Origin: Marinifilum sp. D737
GTDB lineage: Bacteria; Bacteroidota; Bacteroidia; Bacteroidales; Marinifilaceae
Assembly: GCF_026672275.1 (NCBI RefSeq)
Contig: NZ_JANQCD010000022.1
Span: forward strand, 22,017 to 86,016
Direction of reading: 5' to 3'
DNA: 64,000 nucleotides
A model generated the notes under the pieces. It saw nothing but the letters and a program-made list of their open reading frames with translations. It searched no databases and had not been told where the DNA came from. The translations under genes and the position numbers were made by a program. Below are positions 30,051 to 38,830 of the stretch, one piece after another. How positions within the stretch are numbered: position 1 is the stretch's first letter; every line of letters starts with the position of its first letter.

Positions 30051-30096
30051 ATATATTTTTTAGAAATTATCTGTCTTAATAATTTGCCTTTCGGCG

Positions 30097-30125
30097 AAAA
30101 AATAAGCTTTGACTAAATCAAAGCT
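30097..30125 (-). terminator. Hairpin between the two tRNA genes
   Basis: AGCTTTGA and TCAAAGCT form an 8 bp stem with a 5 nt loop (30105-30125), followed on the minus strand by TTATTTTTT. It may terminate the upstream tRNA transcript or mark a processing site. A second small CGCC/GGC hairpin lies just beyond it. Confidence 0.6.
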
Positions 30126-30134
30126 CAACCTTAG

Positions 30135-30207
<73 letters not shown>

Positions 30208-30244
30208 ATATATCTTAAGACTTATCTCTTTCGTTTTGCGGTTG

Positions 30245-30275
30245 CAAAGATAAGAGCCTTTTATTCCAAAACAAA
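30245..30275 (-). promoter_or_regulatory. Promoter of the tRNA-fMet pair
   Basis: On the minus strand: TTTG (30272-30275) as -33, a 19 bp spacer, and TATCTTTG (30245-30252) as a perfect TAnnTTTG -7. Transcription would start near 30238, about 30 bp before the first tRNA. Confidence 0.65.
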
Positions 30276-30367
30276 ATTTTAGTGCTTTTTTTTTAATAAT
30301 TCCAATAAAAACAACACTTTCAGAAGCTTTTTACCTTGTTAATCAGATCAATAAGCATTAAAAAAAA

Positions 30368-30817
30368 TTAATCATTCTGAACCACTTCTTTTATATCAAG
30401 GAAAGCTTCCTCCAATAAACTCATTTTCTGAAATAAAAATTGATAATACTCCTCCCAGTTCTCCTTTTTATACACCGAAGCTCCTCTCAACTGAAAGTAG
30501 ACAAGGCTTACCTCTTTAAAGCCTTCAATAAAATAATTCTTATCCCAAATCAGTTCATCACCACAAGTATCTTCAACAACTGGTCGATACTTCATGAATT
30601 TATCATACACAGAATAACGCTTATCATCCGACTTACTATCAATTTGTAGCATTACAAATGCGCCATCTTCATTTAAATCAAATTTTAATTGTGCTTCTTT
30701 GATTTGTGTTCCTTTCAAAACCCAGGAAGTCATTTTTCGACCTTGCTTTTTCGAGTATCGTTTAAAACCATCCCAAAATTGAATCCTAAACTCTCTCTTT
30801 TCTTCTTTCGTGTACAT
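30368..30817 (-). CDS. DUF4268 domain-containing protein
   Basis: 149 aa soluble protein without signal or TM helix. The sequence (REFRIQFWDGFKRYSKKQG, then WVLKGTQIKEAQLKFDLNE) matches what I recognise as DUF4268. This domain is often found attached to or near nuclease-like proteins, but here it stands alone. Function is unknown. It is divergent from the metallophosphatase gene and carries its own -7 box. Confidence 0.8.
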   Translation of the reverse strand: MYTKEEKREFRIQFWDGFKRYSKKQGRKMTSWVLKGTQIKEAQLKFDLNEDGAFVMLQIDSKSDDKRYSVYDKFMKYRPVVEDTCGDELIWDKNYFIEGFKEVSLVYFQLRGASVYKKENWEEYYQFLFQKMSLLEEAFLDIKEVVQND

Positions 30818-30836
30818 TCAAAAATCTATTTTACTG

Positions 30837-30844
30837 CAAAACTA
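30837..30844 (-). promoter_or_regulatory. Candidate -7 box of the DUF4268 gene
   Basis: The minus strand reads TAGTTTTG (TAnnTTTG), about 20 bp before the ATG at 30817. No -33 was assigned. Confidence 0.35.
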
Positions 30845-30946
30845 ATAGTTCTTTCTCACACTATAAGAAACTATCAATTAATTTGTAGCAATTTTCAGAA
30901 TAAAAAATAATCTTATCTTTAACTACTCTAAATTAGTTTGGATTTA

Positions 30947-32092
30947 ATGAGATTATACGATATATATTTTCCCTTTATTACTCTATTTGTATTGATTTCT
31001 TGTAGCTTGCATGGATATTCCCAACAGGAAACCATGCCAGATAGTCTGATCGTTTCTTCCTATGTTGAAGGTCCTCATATCAGACAAACTTCAAGTAATC
31101 GAGTTGATGTTTATTACATTCAACATGATAGTATCAAAAACAAAACCAAGAAAATATCACGATCTCTTCGATACAAAAACGACACCTTAACATTTAAAGG
31201 TTTTGCAGGCTCCGATACATTAACTTATATTATACCTCAGAAAATCAGACCTCGATCTGGAATATTTGAGAAAGCAGATAAGGTAATTGTTCTGGGTGAT
31301 ATTCATGGAGAATTGAAGGCGTTGACTAACATTCTTCGCTATAACAATGTAATTGATGAAAAGAATCGCTGGACATTTGGCGATGGACATATTGTTTTCA
31401 CTGGCGACGTATTCGATCGAGGGAATAAGGTAACTGAATGTCTATGGCTAATATTCCAACTTGAAATACAAGCTGAAAAAGCCGGTGGACGAGTACATTA
31501 TATAATAGGCAATCACGAAATGATGGCTTTATTATTTGATGACAGATACGTAGATAAAAAGTACAAACATGCAGCGCGATATTTAAAATATCATTATTCA
31601 CATTTTTTTGGTAAACACACCGTTCTTGGAAACTGGTTACGCTCTAAAAATACGCTCTTGCGAATAGGTGATCAGCTTTTTGTTCACGGAGGAATTTCTC
31701 CTCAATTTCTGGAGAAAAAGATGAAAATTGACGATGTGAATATGAAAATGCGATATCACTTAAACAATTATACTCAACTTGAAGATACTACATTAGTCGA
31801 TTTATTCTTATATTCATATAGTCCTTTGTGGTATAGAGGATATCTGTCAAGAACTCCAAGTTACGATAGAATTTCTCTTGCCGAAGTAATTAAGACACTA
31901 GATTTTTATGAATCAATGGTAATAATTTTTGGTCATACTCCTGTGGCACGAGTTTATCCTTTTTATTCTTTTAAACTCATTGCTATGGATGTTCCTATCG
32001 GAGATCCAAACTTCATTGACCAAGCCTTACTGATTGAGAATCAAAAATATTATCGGATATTTGCACACAAAGAAAAAGAACGATTACGTTAA
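30947..32092 (+). CDS. Exported calcineurin-like metallophosphatase
   Basis: 381 aa from ATG 30947; the in-frame TTG at 30938 is less likely. The N-terminus FPFITLFVLISCSLHG has a lipobox-like LISC, so it is probably a lipoprotein or at least exported. The metallophosphoesterase blocks are complete and in order: GDIHGE, GDVFDRGNK, GNHEMM, HGGIS, GHTPV. They look closest to the Shewanella-like protein phosphatase (PPP-type) group, which suggests phosphoprotein or phosphoester hydrolysis in the periplasm. First of three closely spaced plus-strand genes, 12 bp before the DUF4956 gene. Confidence 0.88.
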   Translation: MRLYDIYFPFITLFVLISCSLHGYSQQETMPDSLIVSSYVEGPHIRQTSSNRVDVYYIQHDSIKNKTKKISRSLRYKNDTLTFKGFAGSDTLTYIIPQKIRPRSGIFEKADKVIVLGDIHGELKALTNILRYNNVIDEKNRWTFGDGHIVFTGDVFDRGNKVTECLWLIFQLEIQAEKAGGRVHYIIGNHEMMALLFDDRYVDKKYKHAARYLKYHYSHFFGKHTVLGNWLRSKNTLLRIGDQLFVHGGISPQFLEKKMKIDDVNMKMRYHLNNYTQLEDTTLVDLFLYSYSPLWYRGYLSRTPSYDRISLAEVIKTLDFYESMVIIFGHTPVARVYPFYSFKLIAMDVPIGDPNFIDQALLIENQKYYRIFAHKEKERLR

Positions 32093-32104
32093 AGCAGACA
32101 AACA

Positions 32105-32785
32105 ATGGAACTACTCACTAGTCTAATCAATACTGTAGATGTACCAAGCACTGTTATCCTTTCCAATAACATGGTTGAACTTTTGCTTAGGTTTGTATTA
32201 AACATCGTTGTAACCATTTTTGTTGTCAACTATGTATATTTTAGGGCAACAGGAAAAAGAACCTACGTTTTTACTTATATCATGATAAGTACAACCGTAT
32301 TTTTCCTTTGTTTCTTACTAGGAAATATCGACTTACAACTTGGTTTTGCTCTCGGTCTTTTTGCAATTTTCGGTATTATTCGTTACCGTACCGATACCAT
32401 TCCAATACGGGAAATGACTTACCTGTTTTTGGTTATTACCATTTCTATCATCAATGCTTTGGCAAGACGAGATGTTAGTTTAGGTGAAATAATAATTACC
32501 AATGTAGCATTCATGCTTACCACTTATATCATGGAAAGAGTTTGGATGCGCAGGCATATGGCACGTAGAACCATAATTTATGATCGAATGGATTTGATTC
32601 ACCCGGATAAACATGATTTGTTAAGACAAGACATAAAAGAAAGAACCGGTCTGGAAATAAACAGATTTAAAATTGGCCAGATAGACTTAGCTAAAAACAG
32701 CATCAGGTTAACTATTTTTTATAAAGATGTGGTAGGCAACAACATCTTAACCGATGCAGAATTAAGTGATAAAGGCATGGAATAA
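32105..32785 (+). CDS. DUF4956 membrane protein
   Basis: 226 aa with about four TM helices in residues 25-140 (LLLRFVLNIVVTIFVVNYVY, then VFTYIMISTTVFFLCFLLG, then a pair spanning ~85-135). The conserved loop LGLFAIFGIIRYRTDTIP is the signature I associate with DUF4956. A soluble ferredoxin-like C-terminal part follows. DUF4956 genes often neighbour CotH-kinase and VTC/polyphosphate polymerase genes. Here it sits between a phosphatase and a CotH-like gene, but no VTC-domain gene is present. Function is unknown. Confidence 0.85.
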   Translation: MELLTSLINTVDVPSTVILSNNMVELLLRFVLNIVVTIFVVNYVYFRATGKRTYVFTYIMISTTVFFLCFLLGNIDLQLGFALGLFAIFGIIRYRTDTIPIREMTYLFLVITISIINALARRDVSLGEIIITNVAFMLTTYIMERVWMRRHMARRTIIYDRMDLIHPDKHDLLRQDIKERTGLEINRFKIGQIDLAKNSIRLTIFYKDVVGNNILTDAELSDKGME

Positions 32786-32820
32786 ATACAAATAGAAACC
32801 AACAAACCCACTATATATAT

Positions 32821-33903
32821 ATGAATTCGAAAATCCGATATATCGTGTTTTCATTTCTACTAATACTCCTTAGTAGCATAAATTCACTTGGCCTATCCCA
32901 AAATATCCAGGATAGTGTTAGCTTATTCAAAGCGCCTAATCTTTTTGAATCCGACACCTTAATAAAATTATCCATTACCACCGATTTAAGAACCTTGGTA
33001 AGAGATATAGGTGAGAAAAATAAATATCACAAAGCAAGGTTATCTTACCATCAAGGAGATTCAATTGTTACCATGAGTGTACAATTAAAAACCAGAGGTA
33101 ATTTCAGAAAAGATAGAAGTATTTGCCCTTTTCCTCCAATTCGAATTAAATTCAATAAAGCTGAATCAAGTTACTCCCTTTTTCATGGGCAAGGAAAACT
33201 TAAAATGGTTACCCATTGTCATAACAAAAACGAAAGGTATCAGCAAATGCTCCTCCAGGAATACCTGATATATAAAGCATACAATCTATTTTCTCCTGAA
33301 AGTTTCAATGTGCGTCTTGCCGAGATTACTTACAAAGACAGTAAAAATCAAATGGGTCCATTGAAAAAATATGCATTTTTTATCGAAGACTTTGAAGATA
33401 TGGCTGTTCGAAATGGTAAAATTCCAAGGTATGAGAAAAAAATTCATCAGGACCACACTCTTATTGGTAAAATAACCAAGTTGGCCGTATTTCAATACAT
33501 GGTTGGCAATACCGACTGGGGAGTTCCAACCCTTCACAATATTAAATTAATTGCCAAAACACCAACTTCCAGACCTGTACCAGTTCCTTATGATTTTGAT
33601 TGGGCAAGTTTGGTAAATGCTCCTTATGCTGTACCAAACCCGAAGTTAAATATTAAGTCTATCCATGATCGATTATATCGTGGATACAAAAGAACAGCCA
33701 AAGATTTGGAATATATTTTTAGGGAGTTTCGAATGAAAAAAGAATCTCTTTATGAAATGTATACAAGTTGCCCGTACCTGAATGACAAAGAGAAAGAGCG
33801 TGTATTAAATTATTTCGATGAATTTTATGAAATAATAGATGATCCTAGATCTGTTAAAAGAGAGTTCATCGATAATGCACGAACAATTAAGTACAAGAAA
33901 TAA
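32821..33903 (+). CDS. Secreted CotH-like protein (putative atypical kinase)
   Basis: 360 aa with a signal peptide (IVFSFLLILLSSINSLGLS). The mature protein contains LKTRGNFRKDRSICPFPPI, then LQEYLIYKAYNLFSPESFNV, FQYMVGNTDWGVPTLHNIKL and VPVPYDFDWASLVNAPYA. The order R-G-x-R, N-T-D-W...H-N and Y-D-F-D-W resembles the substrate, catalytic and metal-binding blocks of CotH secreted kinases. I regard kinase activity as a hypothesis. It follows DUF4956 by 35 bp in the same unit as the exported phosphatase. Confidence 0.7.
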   Translation: MNSKIRYIVFSFLLILLSSINSLGLSQNIQDSVSLFKAPNLFESDTLIKLSITTDLRTLVRDIGEKNKYHKARLSYHQGDSIVTMSVQLKTRGNFRKDRSICPFPPIRIKFNKAESSYSLFHGQGKLKMVTHCHNKNERYQQMLLQEYLIYKAYNLFSPESFNVRLAEITYKDSKNQMGPLKKYAFFIEDFEDMAVRNGKIPRYEKKIHQDHTLIGKITKLAVFQYMVGNTDWGVPTLHNIKLIAKTPTSRPVPVPYDFDWASLVNAPYAVPNPKLNIKSIHDRLYRGYKRTAKDLEYIFREFRMKKESLYEMYTSCPYLNDKEKERVLNYFDEFYEIIDDPRSVKREFIDNARTIKYKK

Positions 33904-33923
33904 TTGCAATTATTAATTTGAAT

Positions 33924-33931
33924 TATATTTG
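33924..33931 (+). promoter_or_regulatory. Candidate -7 box of rnhB
   Basis: TATATTTG matches TAnnTTTG, 25 bp before the rnhB ATG at 33956. A weak TTG lies 17 bp upstream. Confidence 0.45.
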
Positions 33932-33955
33932 TCGAAATTTTAATTTTCAACAAGT

Positions 33956-34555
33956 ATGCTTGCCACATTTTTACATGATAATACAATTGAAGCTGGTTGC
34001 GACGAAGCTGGCCGTGGTTGCCTTGCAGGTCCGGTATTCGCTGCAGCAGTAATTCTTCCTTCCAATTTCGAAAACGAATTGTTAAACGATTCTAAAAAGC
34101 TATCCGAAAAGAGACGATATCTATTAAGAGAAACCATTGAAAAGGAAGCTATTGCATGGGCAGTTGGAATTGTTGATCATGAAGAAATAGACCAAATCAA
34201 CATTCTTAATGCGTCTTTTCTTGCAATGCACCGAGCTGTTGATCAATTAAAAACCAAACCGGAACACCTTCTGATTGATGGGAACCGATTTAATCCATAC
34301 AAGGACATCAACCATACTTGTGTAATAAAAGGAGATGGAAAATACGCATCAATCGCTGCAGCTTCAATACTTGCTAAAACATACCGTGACGATTTCATGA
34401 TGAAAATTCACGAAGATTTTCCATATTACAATTGGAACAGCAACAAGGGATATCCTACAAAAAAACACCGAATTGCAATTCGCGAACACGGAATTAGCCC
34501 ATTTCATCGTAAAAGTTTTGGTTTACTTCCAGACCAAATGGAATTAAAATTCTAA
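33956..34555 (+). CDS. rnhB: Ribonuclease HII
   Basis: Removes ribonucleotides misincorporated in DNA and RNA from RNA-DNA hybrids. 199 aa. The first active-site block is [15 protein letters not shown] (Asp16, Glu17). Others are LLIDGNRF (Asp) and [13 protein letters not shown] (Asp), giving the DEDD set. [16 protein letters not shown] is typical of RNase HII. A single gene with its own promoter box. RNase HI is also present at 37205, so the window encodes both RNase H types. Confidence 0.95.
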   Translation: MLATFLHDNTIEAGCDEAGRGCLAGPVFAAAVILPSNFENELLNDSKKLSEKRRYLLRETIEKEAIAWAVGIVDHEEIDQINILNASFLAMHRAVDQLKTKPEHLLIDGNRFNPYKDINHTCVIKGDGKYASIAAASILAKTYRDDFMMKIHEDFPYYNWNSNKGYPTKKHRIAIREHGISPFHRKSFGLLPDQMELKF

Positions 34556-34723
34556 CAAACACATGATTAACAAGCTATTATCGCTTTATTTTAACGAGGA
34601 AATCTATACGTTCATCTAATTTTACCAAAGCGAAAAAAGAATATATAGCTGATTTTCTGACAAATACACAATAGGCTTTAATTGGGATTATCGATAGTAT
34701 CTATAAAATAGATAGAATAATAC

Positions 34724-34731
34724 TAACTTTG
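34724..34731 (+). promoter_or_regulatory. Candidate -7 box of the S46 peptidase gene
   Basis: TAACTTTG matches TAnnTTTG in the 267 bp gap 34556-34822, giving a 5' UTR of about 85 nt. No -33 was assigned. The rest of the gap shows no ORF. Confidence 0.4.
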
Positions 34732-34822
34732 CTTGTCAACAAAATAATTTGACTCAACAAACACTCCTAGTGCTTACTTATAAGTCAAACACTTGGGGCA
34801 TATTTAAAATTATTCAACTAAA

Positions 34823-37000
34823 ATGAGAAATTTAAAATCATTAGTATTGGGATTAAGTCTTTTGCTTTGCTTTTCTACTGTGAGAGCAGACGAAGGAATG
34901 TGGCTTTTATCCTTATTAAAAAAGAACACTGCAGAAATGCAGGAGAAAGGCTTTAAGCTTACAGCTGAAGACATTTATAAAGTAAACGAATCTTGTTTAA
35001 AAGATGCAATTGTTGGTTTAGGAAGCGAAGGAAGACCATTCCGTCACTTTTGTACTGGTGAGATTATTTCTGACCAAGGTTTATTCTTAACCAACCATCA
35101 CTGTGGTTTTGGTGTAATTCAGTCGCACTCAACTCCTGAGCATGATTATTTATCAGATGGTTTCTGGGCATACGATAAGAAAGAAGAGTTAAGCAATCCA
35201 GGTATTACTGCTTCTATTTTGGTAAGAATGGAAGATGTAACCAAAGCTGTTTTAAAAGGAGTAAAAGACGACATGTCGGAAGAAGATCGTTACAAAGCGA
35301 TTGAAGCAGCAGCAACAGCTATTGAGAAAAAAGCTGAAGAAGATACTCACTTGAGAGCTAACGTTAGAAGCATGTTCAATGGCAACCAATACTTTGTTTT
35401 CATTTATGAAATTTACAAAGATGTTCGTTTGGTAGGTGCTCCTCCACAATCAATGGGTAAATTTGGTGGTGATACTGATAACTGGATGTGGCCTCGTCAT
35501 ACTGCTGACTTCTCATTGTTCCGTATTTATACTGGTGCTGATGGAAAACCAGCAGCTTACTCAGAAAACAATGTACCATTGAAACCTAAGCATCATTTAC
35601 CAATCTCTGTTAAAGGAGTTGAAGAAGGTGACTTCGCTATGATTATGGGATTCCCAGGAACAACAAATCGTTACCTAACTTCATATGGTTTAGAAGAAAC
35701 CATGAAAATTACCAACAAGAATCGTTACGATATCCGTACAGTAAAATTGGATATCATGATGAATGATATGTTGAAAGATCCTAAGGTAAGAATTCAATAC
35801 GCTTCGAAACATGCAGGTAGTGCAAACTATTGGAAATACTCAAACGAGCAGAATAAAGCTTTGAAGAAGTTGAACACAATAGGTCATAAAAAAGAAATTG
35901 AAGAAGAATTCTTAGAGTGGGCTAACGCTAAACCAAAACGTGCAGTGAAGTATGGCGAAGCTTTAAATATGATTAAAAAAGTTTATGCTGACAGAAAAGA
36001 CGCAGCTTACCAGGCTTCATACATTGGTGAAGCATTGGCTAGAGGTGCCGAAGCTCCAGGATTTGCAGCGAAAGCAAGCAAATTACTAAAACTTCTAAAA
36101 GCAGAAACTCAGGATGCTGAAGCTATTGAAAAAACCATTGCTGCAATGAAAGCTTCAGGGAAGAGATTCTATAAAGATTATAATGCACCTACCGATCAAA
36201 AATTAATGGCTGGTTTATTTGCATTCTATGCAGGTCATATCAAAATGGAAAACCGTCCTGCTATTTTCGAAACTATCGAAAAAGAGTACAACAACGATTT
36301 CAACAAATTTGCTGAAAACGTATATGCAAATTCGGTATTCGCAACAGAAGCAAACTTCAACAAATTCCTTGAAGCACCCGAAGCTGAAGTATTGGAAAAT
36401 GATTTCTTGTACAGAACAGGTTCATCGATCCAGGAAGCTTACTACGCAGCTTACAAGGCAGCAAGTAAAGGTTCTGAAGAATTGAATCAAGGAAGACGTT
36501 TATTTGTTGATGGTTTACTACAAATCAACAAGAAAAAATTAATGGCTCCTGATGCAAACTCAACACTTCGTTTAACTTACGGTAATGTTGGTGGCTATGA
36601 GCCAAGAGATGGTGCTTACTACTACCACTACACTACTTTGAAAGGTGTAATGGAGAAAGAAGATCCAACAAGCCACGAATTCCAGGTTCCTGCAAAACTG
36701 AAAGAGCTTTATGAAGCTAAAGATTATGGAATGTATGCTGATAAGAACGGTAACCTACCTGCTTGTTTCCTAACGAACAACGACATTACAGGTGGTAACT
36801 CAGGTTCTCCGGTAATTAACGGAAATGGTGAATTAATTGGTACTGCTTTCGATGGTAACTCAGAAGCTATGTCAGGTGATATCGACTTCGAAGAAAACCT
36901 CCAAAGATGTATCAACCTTGATGTTCGTTACACGCTATTTATCATCGATAAATTTGCTGGTGCCAAAAACATCATCGACGAATTGACAATTGTGAAGTAA
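34823..37000 (+). CDS. S46 family dipeptidyl-peptidase (DPP7-like)
   Basis: Periplasmic serine exopeptidase releasing dipeptides from peptide N-termini, used for amino-acid nutrition. 725 aa with signal peptide (LVLGLSLLLCFSTVRA). Chymotrypsin-like triad: His in LTNHHCGFG (92-93), Asp in TDNWMWPRHTADFS, Ser in ITGGNSGSPVINGNG. The position 18 residues after that Ser is Gly (TAFDGNSEAMSG). In this family Gly there goes with DPP7-type hydrophobic P1 preference, and Arg with DPP11-type acidic preference. No type IX C-terminal sorting domain is seen. Confidence 0.93.
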   Translation: MRNLKSLVLGLSLLLCFSTVRADEGMWLLSLLKKNTAEMQEKGFKLTAEDIYKVNESCLKDAIVGLGSEGRPFRHFCTGEIISDQGLFLTNHHCGFGVIQSHSTPEHDYLSDGFWAYDKKEELSNPGITASILVRMEDVTKAVLKGVKDDMSEEDRYKAIEAAATAIEKKAEEDTHLRANVRSMFNGNQYFVFIYEIYKDVRLVGAPPQSMGKFGGDTDNWMWPRHTADFSLFRIYTGADGKPAAYSENNVPLKPKHHLPISVKGVEEGDFAMIMGFPGTTNRYLTSYGLEETMKITNKNRYDIRTVKLDIMMNDMLKDPKVRIQYASKHAGSANYWKYSNEQNKALKKLNTIGHKKEIEEEFLEWANAKPKRAVKYGEALNMIKKVYADRKDAAYQASYIGEALARGAEAPGFAAKASKLLKLLKAETQDAEAIEKTIAAMKASGKRFYKDYNAPTDQKLMAGLFAFYAGHIKMENRPAIFETIEKEYNNDFNKFAENVYANSVFATEANFNKFLEAPEAEVLENDFLYRTGSSIQEAYYAAYKAASKGSEELNQGRRLFVDGLLQINKKKLMAPDANSTLRLTYGNVGGYEPRDGAYYYHYTTLKGVMEKEDPTSHEFQVPAKLKELYEAKDYGMYADKNGNLPACFLTNNDITGGNSGSPVINGNGELIGTAFDGNSEAMSGDIDFEENLQRCINLDVRYTLFIIDKFAGAKNIIDELTIVK

Positions 37001-37018
37001 TTAAGCACTCACAAAATA

Positions 37019-37130
37019 ATAAGCTGAAGAACGCAAAGGATGCTCGAATTTTTGGGCATCCTTTTTTTTTATGAAAGTCTGGAACGGTCGAAAAGTCGTA
37101 AAGTCCAATCCTTTGCGTTCTTCAGCTTAT
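37019..37130. repeat. 23 bp perfect inverted repeat flanking the S46 peptidase terminator
   Basis: The arm at 37019-37041 and the arm at 37108-37130 are exact reverse complements over 23 bp, beginning ATAAGCTGAAGAACGC on the left arm. They are separated by 66 bp containing the right part of the terminator hairpin, its T run and a short unexplained stretch. Confidence 0.85.
37038..37070 (+). terminator. Terminator of the S46 peptidase gene
   Basis: GGATGC (37038-37043) and GCATCC (37056-37061) pair with a 12 nt loop, followed by nine T. The left half overlaps one arm of the larger inverted repeat 37019-37130. Confidence 0.75.
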
Positions 37131-37171
37131 AATTCTCGGCGCCCTTTCCGTGAACCCCTTCATATTTTTCT

Positions 37172-37179
37172 TACTTTTG
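37172..37179 (+). promoter_or_regulatory. Candidate -7 box of rnhA
   Basis: TACTTTTG matches TAnnTTTG, 25 bp before the rnhA ATG at 37205. The upstream -33 is only TTTC at a 23 bp spacing. Confidence 0.38.
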
Positions 37180-37204
37180 ATCTGGAAAACCTAAACAATA
37201 CAAG

Positions 37205-37663
37205 ATGTCAGCAAAAATTACAATGTTTACCGATGGTGCGGCTAGTGGAAATCCAGGTCCGGGAGGATATGGAGTTGTTTTAATATCGGGAAAACATCGT
37301 AAGGATTTAAACCAGGGATACAAACTTACCACCAACAACCGAATGGAATTGTTGGCTGTAATTGTTGGACTGGAAACTCTTAAAAATCCTGGTTGCGACG
37401 TTACCATTTATTCCGACTCAAAATATGTTATTGACTCTGTAGAGAAAAAATGGGTATTTGGTTGGGTAAAAAAGCGTTTCAAAGGAAAGAAAAATGCCGA
37501 TTTATGGATGCGTTTTCTTGAAATATACAAGAAACACAATGTGAAGTTCGTATGGGTAAAAGGACATGCCAACATACCAGGAAACGAACGTGCCGATGAG
37601 TTAGCAGTAATGGCTTCACAAGCTCCTAATTTACTTGATGACACTGGTTATCAGCCTGAATAA
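37205..37663 (+). CDS. rnhA: Ribonuclease HI
   Basis: Cleaves RNA in RNA-DNA hybrids, with roles in replication and R-loop removal. 152 aa. The catalytic residues are seen in order: FTDGAASGNPGPGGYG (Asp), NNRMELLAVIVGLE (Glu), IYSDSKYVIDSV (Asp) and GNERADELA (Asp). The handle/basic-protrusion region KKWVFGWVKKRFKGKKNADLW is present (K-rich part FGWVKKRFKGKKN). Length is normal. No operon partner; the 112 bp after it have no gene or clear terminator. Confidence 0.95.
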   Translation: MSAKITMFTDGAASGNPGPGGYGVVLISGKHRKDLNQGYKLTTNNRMELLAVIVGLETLKNPGCDVTIYSDSKYVIDSVEKKWVFGWVKKRFKGKKNADLWMRFLEIYKKHNVKFVWVKGHANIPGNERADELAVMASQAPNLLDDTGYQPE

Positions 37664-37775
37664 ATCATTCGCACCTAAAAACATAAGGCCACTCACACTT
37701 AGGTTAACACATTGTGATCTATTAGTATACAATGGTATGCGGCATTACCATCCATTACAGTTCGAACTCTCGTTA

Positions 37776-38801
37776 TTATTCCCCCTCTTTTACTCCAAAA
37801 AAGTTTTCCAAGCTCTTTTTACTATCTCCACTCGATATTAAAATCAGGTAGTTATTGGTTTGCACATTGGTTCCTTTAACAGGATTTTTAATGATTTTAC
37901 CATCTTGCACCAAACCAATCAGAATGGCATTAAAATCTACTTTCAATTTCAGGAAAGCATCCATATAATCCGATCCGGCAAACTGGCATTCTTTGGTAAT
38001 CAGGTATTGTTGGATATCCGAATCCTCATCGGAAACACTGGTGGCAATTAAGTCTTCGGTATAAGTGGCAACATGCGGTTCGAACAAATAGGAAGCAACC
38101 AATTTAGAAGCTACCTCGTTTTGCGCAATCACATGATCGATTCCTGCATTTAAAAAGGTTTCTTTCAAACTAGGATTGGCACAACGTACAACCACATTCG
38201 TCATTGGGTATTGCTTTTTCAGATTAATCACAAAAACCAAAGTTTCTGAGTCGCTATCAAAATTCACAAAAACTCGCTTGGTTTTGTCTACATTCACTTT
38301 CTGATAGGCCTCAATGTTTGAATAATCAGCAAAAAGAGAAAACACATCTTTCGATGAATACAGATCAGCAATTAAATCCAAATCCGCCTTATTGTTGGTA
38401 ACAATAGCCACTTTTTGTCCGGCATGAATAATTTGATTTGCCACCTTTTGTGCAAATTCATTCCAACCAATAATCACATAATGATTCTCGAAATCGGTTC
38501 CCCAAAAACCACTTTTTTTCTTTTCCATATACTGATTAAATCTTACTGTTATTTCACCAATTAAAAATCCTAATATTCCTAAACTACCAATAATTACGAG
38601 CAAACCGATAATTTTACCAGGTAGCGTTATCGGATAAAAATCGCCATAACCAACCGTAGTTAGGGTAACAATGGCATACCAAAAAGCATCACCAATGGTT
38701 TTGATGTTTGAATCGGGCGATTGACTTTCAAACCACTGAATAGACAAAATTGCCGATACATAAACCAGAAATGCCGCCAGATATATTAGTTTTTTGCGCA
38801 T
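37776..38801 (-). CDS. Two-TM potassium channel with RCK/TrkA-N domain
   Basis: 341 aa. TM1 lies near residues 5-25, the pore loop has the K+ selectivity filter TLTTVGYGDFYPI, and TM2 is near 65-85. The cytoplasmic RCK (TrkA-N) domain starts at HYVIIGWNEFAQKVANQII. Its first glycine loop (GWNEFA) departs from the canonical GxGxxG, so nucleotide binding may be altered. TrkA-C-like sequence closes the protein. Last gene of the minus-strand PspA-centred cluster, 29 bp after the protease gene. Its job could be membrane-potential or osmotic control within that module. Confidence 0.9.
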   Translation of the reverse strand: MRKKLIYLAAFLVYVSAILSIQWFESQSPDSNIKTIGDAFWYAIVTLTTVGYGDFYPITLPGKIIGLLVIIGSLGILGFLIGEITVRFNQYMEKKKSGFWGTDFENHYVIIGWNEFAQKVANQIIHAGQKVAIVTNNKADLDLIADLYSSKDVFSLFADYSNIEAYQKVNVDKTKRVFVNFDSDSETLVFVINLKKQYPMTNVVVRCANPSLKETFLNAGIDHVIAQNEVASKLVASYLFEPHVATYTEDLIATSVSDEDSDIQQYLITKECQFAGSDYMDAFLKLKVDFNAILIGLVQDGKIIKNPVKGTNVQTNNYLILISSGDSKKSLENFFGVKEGE

Positions 38802-38830
38802 GAGTTTTTATAAATATTAGATTTGTCTTG

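Noticed and set aside
30097..30125. Possible riboswitch between tRNA genes
   Set aside because: Only a simple 8 bp hairpin followed by a T run on the transcribed strand; terminator or processing hairpin is sufficient.
37071..37283. 70 aa ORF starting right after the S46 peptidase terminator
   Set aside because: Its start lies in the terminator T run, it reads through the inverted repeat arm and overlaps rnhA out of frame. No homology-like sequence.
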